Below are positions 54,701 through 64,000 of a DNA stretch of 64,000 nucleotides, one piece after another. A program made the position numbers and the translations under genes. The notes beneath the pieces are model-generated. The model was not told where the DNA came from. It ran no database searches and saw only the letters and a program-made list of their open reading frames with translations. Source of the stretch: Imbricaverruca yamaguchii (Eukaryota > Arthropoda > Thecostraca > Neoverrucidae); contig JAOTOL010001646.1 in the NCBI GenBank assembly GCA_034440575.1, positions 3,649,501 through 3,713,500 of the forward strand. The letters run 5' to 3'. Within the stretch, counting starts at the first letter, position 1; every line of letters starts with the position of its first letter.

Positions 54701-57054
54701 TTCGGATACGAACGAAAGCAGAACTCCTTTGCGGTTGTTGGAACCGCCTTGTTTTAGTAGGAAGTTCATCGAACTGAAGAATAGCGATCTGGCACGTTGC
54801 TCCGAAGGTGCACCCGACCGGTCCATCTCATCGTGTTGAAATTACATGTCATGCGATGAAGAGAGGATGTCTTCTCTCCAGGCTCTGCTCACCCTGGAGG
54901 ACCGTGTGATTCCTTTCGGATCGGTTCTAATTATGGCTCATGCTGTGTTAATTTATTAAGGGATAACTTTCCCGTATCAAATTCGGATCCGAGATGCCGG
55001 TTAGACTTCTGAACGAGTGTTCGCCGTCGTTCCCCTGTGAGTTCACGGGTAATGCTCGTCCGAGTGGCATCGTACGCCCTTGTGCCCCAGTGAGTGAGTG
55101 TTTGTTGCCCCCCTCCCCCGACAGAGACGCGAAGGGGCGAGGGCCGGCGCCCCTAGCAGTGAAAAACTGCGTTCTTCACAACCAAAATATTTACCTCTCG
55201 ATCGAGAAGTGTCGACCACGGCACCCCTGCGCCCCTCTCACGCAGTATTTCTATGTGCGCCGTGGCGCCGCCGCGCCGCCCCGCCGACGGTCGGCCACTC
55301 ACCCCGAGCTCCTCGGTGAAGCCGAACACCAGCCGGGCGTACTCGGTGTCGGCGTGTCGCGGCCAGCTCCACGAGTCGCGGTCGGCGGCCGTGATGACAT
55401 TGTTGAGCGTGGCGCCCACCAGCCGGTCGTCGTCGGCGTCGACGGCCAGCAGCATGACGTCGTGAGTCCAGCCGCTGATGCACGGCCGCAGCCACTCGAG
55501 CACCTCGGCCCGCGACGAGCCGGGCGCCGACGACACGCTCATCGCCTGGGGGCGGCGGGTCGGGTCAGTGGTGGTGGTGGGGGAGCCGACGACACGCTCA
55601 TCGCCTGGCGGGGCAGCGGGGCTGGTCAGTAGTGATGGTGGTGGTGGGGAGCCGACGACATTGCTGGGGGGAGGGGTGGTCAGTAGTGTGGTGGGGGGGG
55701 AGAGCCGGGTGGTGGTGGTGGTGGTGGTGGTGGGGGTAGTGGTGGGCCGGGTCAGTGGTGGTGGTGGTGGGGGGGGAGAGCCGGTCAGTGGTGGTGGTGT
55801 GGTGGTGGTGGTGGCGGGGTCAGTGGTGGACCCGGGTGGTGTGGTGGGTCGTGGTTGTGTGGTGTGGGGTGGTGGTGGTGGTGGTGGGGGAGCTCCGACG
55901 ACACGTTCATCGCCTGGCGGGGCAGAGGGTCTGGTCAGTAGTGGTGGTGGTGTTGGTGGCTAGGGGGAGCCGGGTCAGAGTCATATTGCCCCCCACTCTA
56001 CAGCAAATGCGCGCTCCTGTGATACAAAGTGGTCTTCGAAATTATAGAAGTATATATATATATATGGCATCATAAACACTCGATTTTGATGATCGAGGTA
56101 ACTTCTTAGGTAGATTGCTGACCAGTAAACAATGTCGAGCTACATTTCGTCAGCGAGTGCGTCTGAGGTGGAGCGCCTTCCTCAGCGCGCCGTCGGCTGG
56201 TTTGATCCTCGGGTGTAATTGATGACGGGACACTTTGAGCGGTAGTGACTGGCATCCATTGACGAACAGCAGAGGTCGTGTGACACATCTGACGTCAGCT
56301 CTGACAGGGCCGGGGAGCTAGCAGCACGGGAGCCGTGCCGCTCATGCTTCCCAACACCACGCTGCTCGAGTGAGCAAACTCTTCACTGAACAGCCTGGTG
56401 CCCGCTCGTGTTTCCCCATCATTACACCGTCCGAGTGAGCAAGCTCTTCACTGAACAGCATGGTGTCCGCTCGTGTTTCCCATCATTACACCGTCCGAGT
56501 GAGCAACCTCTCTACTGAGCAGCCTGGTGTCCGCTCATGTTTCCCATCATTACACTGCCCGAGTGAGCACCCCACGCACCCCCCCCACAGTCACTGGCAG
56601 CCTGTGTCCGCTCTTTCCATCATTACACTGCCGAGTTCCACTGAACAGCCTGGTGTCCGCTCATGTTTCCCATCATTACACTGCCCGAGTGAGCAAGCTC
56701 TCCACTGAGCAGCCTGGTGTCCGCTCATGTTTCCCATCATTACACTGCCCGAGTGAGCAACCTCTCTACTGAGCAGCCTGATGTCCGCTCATGTTTCCCA
56801 TCATTACTCTGCCCGAGTGAGCAAGCTCTTCACTGAAAGGCTCGGTGTCCGCTCATGTTTCCCCCCACCACGCTGCCCGAGTGAGCGATCTCTCCATCGA
56901 GCGATCTCATGTGGGCGCGTGCGGACGCCGCGTCGGCGCCGTCGGTGGTACTCGCCAGCGGCTCGCGGGTGAAGAACGTGTCCAGCATCAGCTCGACGAT
57001 GTCGTCCAGCCGGTCCTTGCTGTACGGCACGTACTCGATGTTGTAGGCGTGCAT
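51430..57054 (-). CDS. Arylalkylamine N-acetyltransferase-like GNAT enzyme, three exons, 225 aa
   Basis: Predicted acetyl-CoA-dependent acetylation of arylalkylamines such as dopamine, serotonin or octopamine. In arthropods such enzymes act in amine inactivation, cuticle sclerotisation and melatonin synthesis; the substrate cannot be read here. Exons: 56956-57054, 55303-55545, 51430-51765. The product starts MHAYNIEYVPYSKDRLDDIV and has the insect-type FFTREPL box. It then has WLRPCISGWTHDVMLLAV with a beta-strand LVGATLNNVI, and in exon 3 the GNAT motif A region TAVHPDYHHQGIAKALVDTS. The usual Q/RxxGxG/A is HxQGIA, so the first residue is atypical. It ends MGVSLLEA. Length fits the family. 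Intron 1 appears to be GC-AG. Could also be another GNAT subfamily member. Confidence 0.82.
53003..53148 (+). CDS. Possible F-box-like exon (unconfirmed)
   Basis: Plus-strand frame reads KGLPDEIWIFVLLGSSVASL then PALLSR, resembling an F-box start (LPDEIW...). GTATGT follows directly and could be a donor. Opposite strand to the acetyltransferase and within its intron 2. A related-looking frame ALLSNEVLFEIIARLD occurs at 53605-53652, with a decayed copy near 55995-56045, so a repeat family is equally possible. Confidence 0.25.
54393..54839 (+). CDS. Unassigned open frame, 148 aa
   Basis: Begins MVREVLVTCKKGYLL and ends SEGAPDRSISSC. I do not recognise it. The length and lack of repeats make it more than a shadow, but no splice partners or conserved motif are visible. 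It may belong to an unrecognised transposon. Confidence 0.25.
   Translation: MVREVLVTCKKGYLLTHTDLDKLTWTKRYPLKKSPTTTTYGHFVPDTEKIVFPQAVLCLKFTRLILLNINCEDDLELYVRSKIASRINKTFSFAGSHAHNNLLSDTNESRTPLRLLEPPCFSRKFIELKNSDLARCSEGAPDRSISSC
55303..55545 (-). CDS. N-acetyltransferase exon 2
   Basis: Encodes AMSVSSAPGSSRAEVLEWL to LVFGFTEELG (81 codons). Acceptor CCCCAG, donor GTGAGT. The acceptor with the first 18 exon bases is repeated in the upstream array. Confidence 0.85.
55546..55975. repeat. TGG-rich array carrying copies of the exon 2 acceptor
   Basis: The exon 2 start and its acceptor (GACGACACGCTCATCGCCTG on the plus strand) recur at 55588-55607 and, with one change, at 55897-55916. A truncated copy starts at 55654. 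Each full copy keeps CAG|GCGATGAGCG on the minus strand. Between them lie TGGTGGTGG tracts. Confidence 0.88.
56385..56890. repeat. 64-bp minisatellite, about 8 copies
   Basis: Units of CTGAGCAGCCTGGTGTCCGC then TCATGTTTCCCATCATTACA and CTGCCCGAGTGAGCAACCTC. Lies in N-acetyltransferase intron 1, starting about 65 bp from the exon 1 donor. Read-through frames are periodic artefacts. Confidence 0.95.
56956..57054 (-). CDS. N-acetyltransferase exon 1
   Basis: Encodes 33 residues, MHAYNIEY to FFTREPL. The next bases are GCGAGT. No GT in the region gives an in-frame join to exon 2, so a GC donor is inferred. The ATG may be preceded by a further 5' UTR exon (CCGTCAG at about 57060-57066). Confidence 0.75.
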
Positions 57055-57274
57055 GCCGCTGACGGTCCTGCCGGACAGCCCGCGGACGACATCGGGTCAG
57101 CGGGCGGCCGCAGGGACTTTGGGGTCGTCCTGCCGCTCTCCCCCGTTGTCCCCGGCATGGCTGGGGATTGACGCTGCGCGGTCTGCCCTGCATGCAGCCG
57201 CTGCTCGCCACTGAACGATGGCTCCCGTCCCAAACAGCCGGGTATTTTCGACTTTGAACAACGTAATCAGTGAG

Positions 57275-57438
57275 GGCGGGGGTGGCCGAGTGGTTAAGGT
57301 GTCGGGCTAAGGTCCGGGTTCGACACTAGCGCCACTCAGGACATTTCCCAATCCCGCGGCCCACCGGCGAAAGTGTGGGCGGCGCCATTAGCCGTGATTG
57401 TGCATAAAGTGTGTCGTGAACCACCCAATAAACAAACG
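57275..57438 (+). mobile_element. SINE family B (full length)
   Basis: GCGGGGGTGGCCGAGTGGTT to ACCACCCAATAAACAAACG, one of the best-preserved copies. Confidence 0.9.
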
Positions 57439-58800
57439 TAATCAGTGACTGCTGAGTTGATCGCCCAGAATATCCACACCCATGGGTGCAGCCTCCGGGG
57501 GAAGCTGTGCCTCCTCCAGCACGTATTTGGCTTTTGATCTATGGGTGTAATTGATAGCGTGGCTTATCGCATTGCAGACAATGAAGCAATCTAAGAATGT
57601 TCTTAACACATTACCCTATTTAAACGCCACGCCCATACCATATATGCTAGATGTTAAACACTGGGAGTGGCTTTTGGGTTCTTACTATCAGTTTTACTAA
57701 GTTCTTACTAGCAGTCTTACTATATTCTAGTCAGCTTTAATCGTATTTTCCTAAATTGTTTTATGCTGTTTGCATAATGCACTGGGTAATACTGGCACAT
57801 GCAATCTTGAACTTGTACGGTGTGCACATCTCAAATGTTGTGCACAAGTTGTGCAGTTATGTTGATTACAACCACATAGCACGGATACGATGCCTTGCTC
57901 AAATGGCAGGTCAGGTAATCACCAACTAGATGCTAACGCCGATGATGTATGCGTTCGAACAGGTCTGCGAAAATGATAAACAAACTGATTGTGCTGAGTC
58001 GTTCGCGGTTGTGTCGTGGGTGGCACCGTGAACGCCAGCATAGACAACGGGTAAATACTTCACAGAAACGCCTACTTCGTGCAGAAGTTAGAAAATACGC
58101 ATGAGAGAAAGAAACACTCAGACTCAAAGTGTGCACCCAAGAGTCTGGAAGCCCTTTGAAAGTTTGTCCTGCCGGATGTGTTTTGAAGTTATTTGCTTTC
58201 ATCCGACCTCATAGAGCCGACGCAAAAATAAAGTCAGCTTCTCAGTGTGGTGGGATAAGTGCCATACCAGAATCACTGGTTGTCGTCTTTGATTTCGGCC
58301 CTGAGAATATGCGCTCTCTCACCTGTGCCTCCTTAAAAAGAGTCGCTGGAACATTCCCGACTGCACCGACATGATGCCTGTAGCGTGTTGTCGTCTGGCT
58401 CCGCTTCTGGCTGTTCAACTTGGCTCCAGCCGCCGCCTGCCGACTCCACCTTCCGACCAGGCCGTGCCGCTGTCGGCGTGTCTTGACCGTGCCACTGCGC
58501 CGCTGGGGTCTGTCGCCTGGTGGTGGCGGGTCTGGTCCGCTGTCACCTGGTGGTGGCGGGTCTGGTCCGCTGTCGGCTGGCTGAGCGGCGCCGTCCGGGC
58601 GGGCCGAGACCAGAGCAGAACAGAAGAGTGATCCGGCAGCTGACCGGGTCACGACTGAGCGCCGGCTGCCGCCGACCGCCGAGAGCGAAGTCAGCCGTTC
58701 GGAAGGCGGCGTTTACGTCTGACGGTCGCCGGCCTTGGCTGTCGGGCTGCGGTGGGGGCGCTGTTTATCGCTGGCGGTGCGGTCGCGGTGCGGTCGCGGT
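57439..58800. other. Unassigned AT-rich then GC-rich stretch
   Basis: No gene recognised. A short repeat GTGGTGGCGGGTCTGGTCCG occurs twice at about 58519-58570. Confidence 0.4.
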
Positions 58801-58805
58801 GTGAT

Positions 58806-60145
58806 GACGTGGTGCCCCCTTCCCCGCCCACCGCTGCCCGTCTGTGTGGACTGGGAGGGGCCGTGGTGTGATGACGTGGTGCCCCCTCCCCCGGCCACCG
58901 CTGCCCGTCTGTGTGGACTGGGAGGGGTCGTGGTGTGGTGACGTGGTGCCCCCTCCCCTGGCCACCGCTGCCGGTCTGTGTGGGCTGGGAGGGGTTGTGG
59001 TGTGGTGACGTGGTGCCCCTCACCTGGCCACCGCTGCCCGTCTGTGTGGGCTGGGAGGGGTCGTGGTGTGGTGACGTGGTGCCCCTCCCCGGCCGCCGCT
59101 GCCCGTCTGTGTGGGCTGGGAGGGGTCGTGGTGTGGTGACGTGGTGCCCCCTCCCCCGGCCGCCGCTGCCCGTCTGTGTGGGCTGGGAGGGGTCGTGGTG
59201 TGGTGATGTGGTGCCCCCGTTCGGCCACCGCTGCCCGTCTGTGTGGACTGGGAGGGGTCGCGGTGTGATGACGTGGTGCCCCCTCCCCCGGCCACCGCTG
59301 CCGGTCTGTGTGGGCTGGGAGGGGTCGTGGTGTGATGACGTGGTGCCCCCTCCCCCGGCCACCGCTGCCCGTCTGTGTGGACTGGGAGGGGTCGCGGTGT
59401 GATGACGTGGTGCCCCCTCCCCCGGCCACCGCTGCCGGTCTGTGTGGGCTGGGAGGGGTCGTGGTGTGGTGATGTGGTGCCCCCTCCCCGGCCACCGCTG
59501 CCGGTCTGTGTGGGCTGGGAGAGGTCGTGGTGTGGTGACGTGGTGCCCCCTCCCCCGGCCGCCGCTGCCGGTCTGTGTGGACTGGGAGGGGTCGTGGTGT
59601 GGTGATGTGGTGCCCCCTCCCCCGGCCACCGCTGCCCGTCTGTGTGGGCTGGGAGGGGTCGTGGTGTGATGACGTGGTGCCCCCTCCCCCGGCCGCCGCT
59701 GCCCGTCTGTGTGGGCTGGGAGGGGCCGTGGTGTGGTGACGTGGTGCCCCCTCCCCCGGCCGCCGCTGCCCGTCTGTGTGGGCTGGGAGGGGTCGTGGTG
59801 TGGTGATGTGGTGCCCCTGGCCACCGCTGCCGGTCTGTGTGGGCTGGGAGGGGTCGTGGTGTGGTGATGTGGTGCCCCAGGCTGGTCAGGTCGGCCACCG
59901 CTGCCCGTCTGTGTGGGCTGGGAGGGGTCGTGGTGTGGTGACGTGGTGCCCCCCCCCGGCCGCCGCTGCCCGTCTGTGTGGACTGGGAGGGGTCGCGGTG
60001 TGATGACGTGGTGCCCCCTCCCCCGGCCACCGCTGCCCGTCTGTGTGGGCTGGGAGGGGTCGTGGTGTGGTGACGTGGTGCCCCAGGCTGGGTCAGGTCG
60101 GCCACCGCTGCCCGTCTGTGTGGACGGGGAGAGGTCGTGGTGTGA
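58806..60145. repeat. About 67-bp GC-rich minisatellite, about 20 copies
   Basis: Units of CCGCTGCCCGTCTGTGTGGG then CTGGGAGGGGTCGTGGTGTG and GTGACGTGGTGCCCCCTCCC. Several shorter units lack part of the C tract or gain CAGGCTGGTCAGGTCGGCC. The minus-strand frames (HHTTTPPSPHRRAAVAGGG) are periodic and not considered genes. Confidence 0.97.
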
Positions 60146-60468
60146 TGCTGGCGAGTTCTGAGAGGTCGCGTACCCAACTGCCACCATAGCAGACGTAATA
60201 TGGCAGGTGTTGGCATTACATAGCTACTTGTTGGTCCGATAGCGGTCGCCAGATGAAGGAAATCTGTGACGCATCCGTTCCGAGGTGATCTGAATCGGTA
60301 TGAACGTATTGTCGATTCTTCCAACTTTCGGCAGGCCAGATCATGGGCGCTGGCAAGGTGGACCGGGAATGGCGTGCCCCTCCGAACGGTTTGAAGCTTA
60401 GCACAATGCCTGTGGGTATTGCATAGGAAAGTTGGACCCCAAAAACGATTGTGTCCCTCCACCCTCCA

Positions 60469-60640
60469 CCCCGGATGACCGAGTGGTTAAGGTGTTGAGT
60501 TCTGGATACCAAAGGTCCCGGGTTCAACGCTCGCACTACTCATGACATTTCTCAATTCCGCGGCCCACCGGTGAGACAATGTGAGTGATGTCATTAGCCG
60601 TAATTGCGCATAAAGTGCGTCGAGAACCACCCAATAACCA
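60469..60640 (+). mobile_element. SINE family B (full length)
   Basis: CCCCGGATGACCGAGTGGTT to GAGAACCACCCAATAACCA, with B box GGTTCAACGCTC. Confidence 0.88.
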
Positions 60641-61374
60641 GCAGCAGCCCTTCACCCCCACCCCTATTGAAAGTCCGTGGAGCCACCGTGGGCCTGAGCA
60701 AGTAAGCCAAGCCGGATATATAAGATGTGAACCAGCACACTGGCAAAAACAACGGCGAACTTCCGAGACAGGAAAAACAGCAAGTCAAAGAGGGATATCA
60801 ATCGGCACCATCAGGCCAAAGGTTATTAGTTCGTTCCAAGAACCGTGGCGTGGGAACATTTTATGAAAACTGTCGTGAGCAACACGGTGTGTATCAGTTA
60901 TAAGGGTCCTAAACAGGGGTGCATCCAGCATTTTTCAGATGCCGAACCAAACAAAAATGTCATGAAACACGCCACTTTCAGGGCGCTTCACGCCAAAAGA
61001 AAGTTTGTTTTGCTTGGCGAAAATCTGAAAATGTATTCTTTCTTCTGTTTGTTTTTCGCTGTTAAGAGGACCCAGTGGCTTCGCTTCTGATCATAAGCAT
61101 TAGAAGTCGAACTGCATAGGGTCTCAATATAAATATTGAAAGGCATATGGGTTAATGGCAGCAATCCGATCATAAAGTTCACGAATCACTGGCCAAATTG
61201 AGGCCACGTGCCTAATTCATTCAAGGGTGACCTACATGGGCTTTTGCGACAGCGGATGCTGAATCTAACCCGAAGAGGCCAGGTCTCGGAGGACCGAGTG
61301 TCGTGCTGGCTTCGGGGCGCCCGGCGAGCACGGCCGAGACAGGCAGGTCGCGTGCACAAGCCGACTGACCTTCC

Positions 61375-61692
61375 GGCGCTGGCGGCCGACCCGCAGCGTC
61401 GGTCCCGGCCGCTGAGGGACCGCGGCGTCTGGTCCGGTACCGCACATCCGCCGCACGGTGCGTCCATCGTTACAGGGGAGCCCACCTGAAGAAGACAGGC
61501 TCACCCTGCCATAGTCTGCGCGTCCGGAGTACGGCGCTGGCGGCCGACCCGGAGCGTCGGTCCCGGCCGCTGAGGAACCGCGGCGTCTGGTCCGGTACCG
61601 CACAGCCGCCGCACGGTGCGTCCATCGTTACAGGCGAGCTCACCTGAAGAAGACAGGCTCACCCTGCCATAGTCTGCGCGTCCGGAGTACGG
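61375..61692. repeat. 158-bp tandem duplication
   Basis: Two copies starting GGCGCTGGCGGCCGACCC, including CACCTGAAGAAGACAGGCTC and ending GCGCGTCCGGAGTACGGC, differ at a handful of positions. Confidence 0.93.
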
Positions 61693-62288
61693 CGGTGGCC
61701 GGTGACGAGCCGGTGGCAGCAGATGTGCTGGTGTCGTCTGCGCGGTGATACAGCCCTGACTTACGGACGTTGTATGCTCACGCGACCGTGAATCACCGGA
61801 CTGACACCACCGCGCAATGACATGACCTTGGCCGGCAGACACGGAGCGGTGACGTGACCTTGACCGGTGGACAAAGTGCAGTAATGTTGCCCTGGTCGAC
61901 TGGTTCAGCTCTGTGCTGAAGCACTGGCTGAAGTGCACAGTCAGCCGGGCTGCTACTGTGCCCCAACGACCTGAGATTGTGTTATTATTTGGGGTGAATG
62001 TAGTGCTGGTGCCCAGTATTAATGAGTGTTGTTCTGCTTGATGTGGCTCGTGCGAGTCCAGGGGTACTGGAGGCATACAACTTTTCCTCTATTGCGAGGT
62101 CGTGGCAAGTTCACATTCGTATGGAAAAGCCGGAATGTCAGGTTTTCCATACGAATGCCGGAATGCCGGCTTCGTTCAAGAAAGCCGCCGGATTTGGAAA
62201 TCAAGAGAGCTGAAATTGGAATTACACTCCTTCAAGGCCTTCTTTTAATGGGGCCAATTCACTCAAGTGTCCCCCGGTATGTAATTCG

Positions 62289-62507
62289 TCAGGACGTGAG
62301 CCTCCTCTGATCGAGGGCCTCGTACAAGTCGGCGAGCTTCCCGTGATCATTAACAATGACATTGGCCAGCACAGCAGCCTTATGGCGGGCTTCGGAAGTC
62401 CGCGTTGCAAACATCATCCGTAAGATGATATTTCCTGGGTCTGCCGCTAATGCTGGTGTATGTATAAAGGCGCCATGAATGCGCGCCAAGCACTGCAGAA
62501 CAAGGCC
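62289..62507 (-). CDS. Possible coding exon, function unknown
   Basis: Minus-strand frame reads CLARIHGAFIHTPALAADPG, then MMFATRTSEARHKAAVLAN and VIVNDHGKLADLYEALDQRR before a stop. Codon composition looks protein-like, and TTCTGCAG sits at its 5' side. No family recognised. Could be a terminal exon or a decayed element. Confidence 0.3.
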   Translation of the reverse strand, partial: GLVLQCLARIHGAFIHTPALAADPGNIILRMMFATRTSEARHKAAVLANVIVNDHGKLADLYEALDQRRLTS

Positions 62508-62574
62508 GTCAGGGCCACAATCACCAGCCTGACATTGGCTGACCAGTGGGCGGACAACAGCGGTGTCCGGTGTT

Positions 62575-63207
62575 GTGCGCGTGCATCCCAGCTCCGTGTG
62601 TACGGTGTTGCTGTGCGTGTCCCAGCTGTGTGCCCGGTGTTGTGCTTGTGTATCCCAGCTGTATGCCCGGTGTTGCTGTGCGTGTCCCAGCTGTGTGCCC
62701 GGTGTTGTGCTTGTGTATCCCAGCTGTATGCCCGGTGTTGCTGTGCGTGTCCCAGCTGTGTGCCCGGTGTTGTGTTGTGTATCCCAGCTGTATGCCCGGT
62801 GTTGCTGTGCGTGTCCCAGCTGTGTGCCCGGTGTTGTGCTTGTGTATCCCAGCTGTATGCCCGGTGTTGCTGTGCGTGTCCCAGCTGTGTGCCCGGTGTT
62901 GTGCTTGTGTATCCCAGCTGTATGCCCGGTGTTGCTGTGCTGTCCAGCTGTTGCGGTGTTTGTATCCAGCTGTATGCCCGGTGTTGCTGTGCGTGTCCCA
63001 GCTGTGTGCCCGGTGTTGTGCTTGTGTATCCCAGCTGTATGTCCGGTGTTGCTGTGCGTGTCCCAGCTGTGTGCCCGGTGTTGTGCTTGTGTATTCCAGC
63101 TGTATGCCCGGTGTTGCTATGCTTGTCCCAGCTGTGTGCCCGGTGTTGTGCTTGTGTATCCCAGCTGTATGCCCGGTGTTGCTGTGCGTGTCCCAGCTGT
63201 GTGCCCC
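62575..63207. repeat. 65-bp dimeric minisatellite, about 9-10 copies
   Basis: Alternating half-units GTGTCCCAGCTGTGTGCCCG (then GTGTTGTGCTT) and GTGTATCCCAGCTGTATGCC (then CGGTGTTGCTGTGC) form a higher-order dimer. It yields long open frames in several frames on both strands that are not genes. Confidence 0.96.
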
Positions 63208-63219
63208 CGAGCTGCGTGT

Positions 63220-64000
63220 ATACGGCGGTGCAGCAAAGGCCGCCTCTGCCCGGACCTGTCTCGCGCGTCTCGGCTGTCGGCGGGGCCGACGGGTGCTGGC
63301 CTGGTCGGCCGCCGGGCGGCGCCCGTCGCCGCGCCGCCGCCGCCGTCTGCTGACCCAGTTTGCGCGGGTTCCACGCCGCTCATGGCGTCTGTTGCGACGC
63401 GGCCGGCCGGCGGCGACAGCGCGACCAACTGCAACACCAGACGTGCCGACAGCAGTGCGCCGCCTTCCGGTCCATGTCTCGTCATGGTGACACAAGCCAG
63501 ACATTCGTGATAATGCAGTTAATCACTGTTATGTTGACATAAACCGGATACTCGTGATGATGCGATTTGTGTCAACATGTGGACAAAAACTGCACCGTCT
63601 GTAAAGGAATCCGGACGCACTAAGCCGAAGCTATGCCAACATCAGACGATGGTGACATGAATCTGTTTCAATGCATCGTGGCCATTTCGGGTGACATAGA
63701 ACCGCCAGTTTCATCTTCTCGTCAGCAATGAATCACTTCATTTGTTTCACATCGCGCCTCCGTCGCAAACGTTTGAGGAAGGTTTCCTTTCGTCCATTCG
63801 TATTTCGCGCTAATTCGCCTCCGTAGTAGGACTAATTGGCCATATTCTGTGAACGATGCGGACTTCAATATTTGATTTGGTGTTCATAAAAATATTTCAT
63901 TCTGTGACGTGTAAGTACGATACAGTATCGACCAATGTGGTACATGGAAGAACACCGAACTCTCACTGATGTAGACAACATGAGCGACTCAACACGGGAC
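63220..64000. other. Unassigned terminal stretch
   Basis: GC-rich to about 63490, then AT-richer. A minus-strand frame starting MTRHGPEGGALLSARL at 63485 has no recognised family and runs into the minisatellite. Nothing else is supported. Confidence 0.3.

Noticed and set aside
55478..56075. Gly/Val-rich frames of 106-161 codons
   Set aside because: Result of TGG-repeat tracts in the acetyltransferase intron.
57275..57345. tRNA-Leu or tRNA-Ser gene from the GGGATGGCCGAGTGGTTAAGG head
   Set aside because: The B box is degenerate (GGTTCGACACT), there is no complete cloverleaf, and the same tail follows in many copies. SINE family B.
62460..63510. Several 300-codon frames rich in Cys-Val-Pro or Thr-Gly-His
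   Set aside because: Periodic frames over a 65-bp dimeric minisatellite.

Overview
Animal nuclear DNA, not prokaryotic. Reading the exons by eye gives three split genes with GT-AG introns, tRNA-derived SINEs, LINE, hAT and TTAA-flanked element remnants, and an unusually high load of GC-rich minisatellites. The insect-like arylalkylamine N-acetyltransferase, GC-rich codon use and repeat style fit an arthropod, perhaps a crustacean such as a barnacle. The species is an inference that cannot be confirmed here.

Layout. (1) 1278-31074, minus strand: POLR3B, the second-largest subunit of RNA polymerase III. Twenty-two coding exons join in one consistent frame (1,094 codons plus 2 bases). Only the last exon, about 40-45 residues completing the C-terminal zinc-binding segment, is missing, probably beyond base 1. 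(2) 31075-37189: repeat-rich spacer between divergent genes, with nested transposons, a LINE reverse-transcriptase remnant and a TATGG microsatellite. (3) 37190-47037, plus strand: RPL13A (uL13) in six exons, 204 aa. Introns 4 and 5 each carry a segment that folds as an H/ACA-box snoRNA, and the two copies covary. (4) 47038-51429: SINEs and a hAT remnant. (5) 51430-57054, minus strand: a three-exon GNAT enzyme of the arylalkylamine N-acetyltransferase type (225 aa), with an apparent GC-AG first intron. (6) 57055-64000: minisatellites, SINEs and unassigned sequence.

The most unusual signal is that several tandem arrays start exactly at a splice junction and carry copies of it. The largest (6243-8645, about 70 copies of 33 bp) repeats the last bases of POLR3B exon 18 with its 5' splice site. 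Similar but more degenerate arrays repeat the donors of exons 19 and 22, the acceptor of exon 12, and the acceptor of exon 2 of the N-acetyltransferase gene. A partial copy of exon 21 with an acceptor lies just upstream of the real one. Other notable finds are a hammerhead-ribozyme-like core inside a 49-bp-arm foldback element (10197-10406) and a SINE inserted 14 bp before the exon 11 acceptor.

POLR3B and RPL13A are housekeeping genes of RNA polymerase III transcription and the large ribosomal subunit. The acetyltransferase is functionally unrelated. No operon-like organisation is implied.
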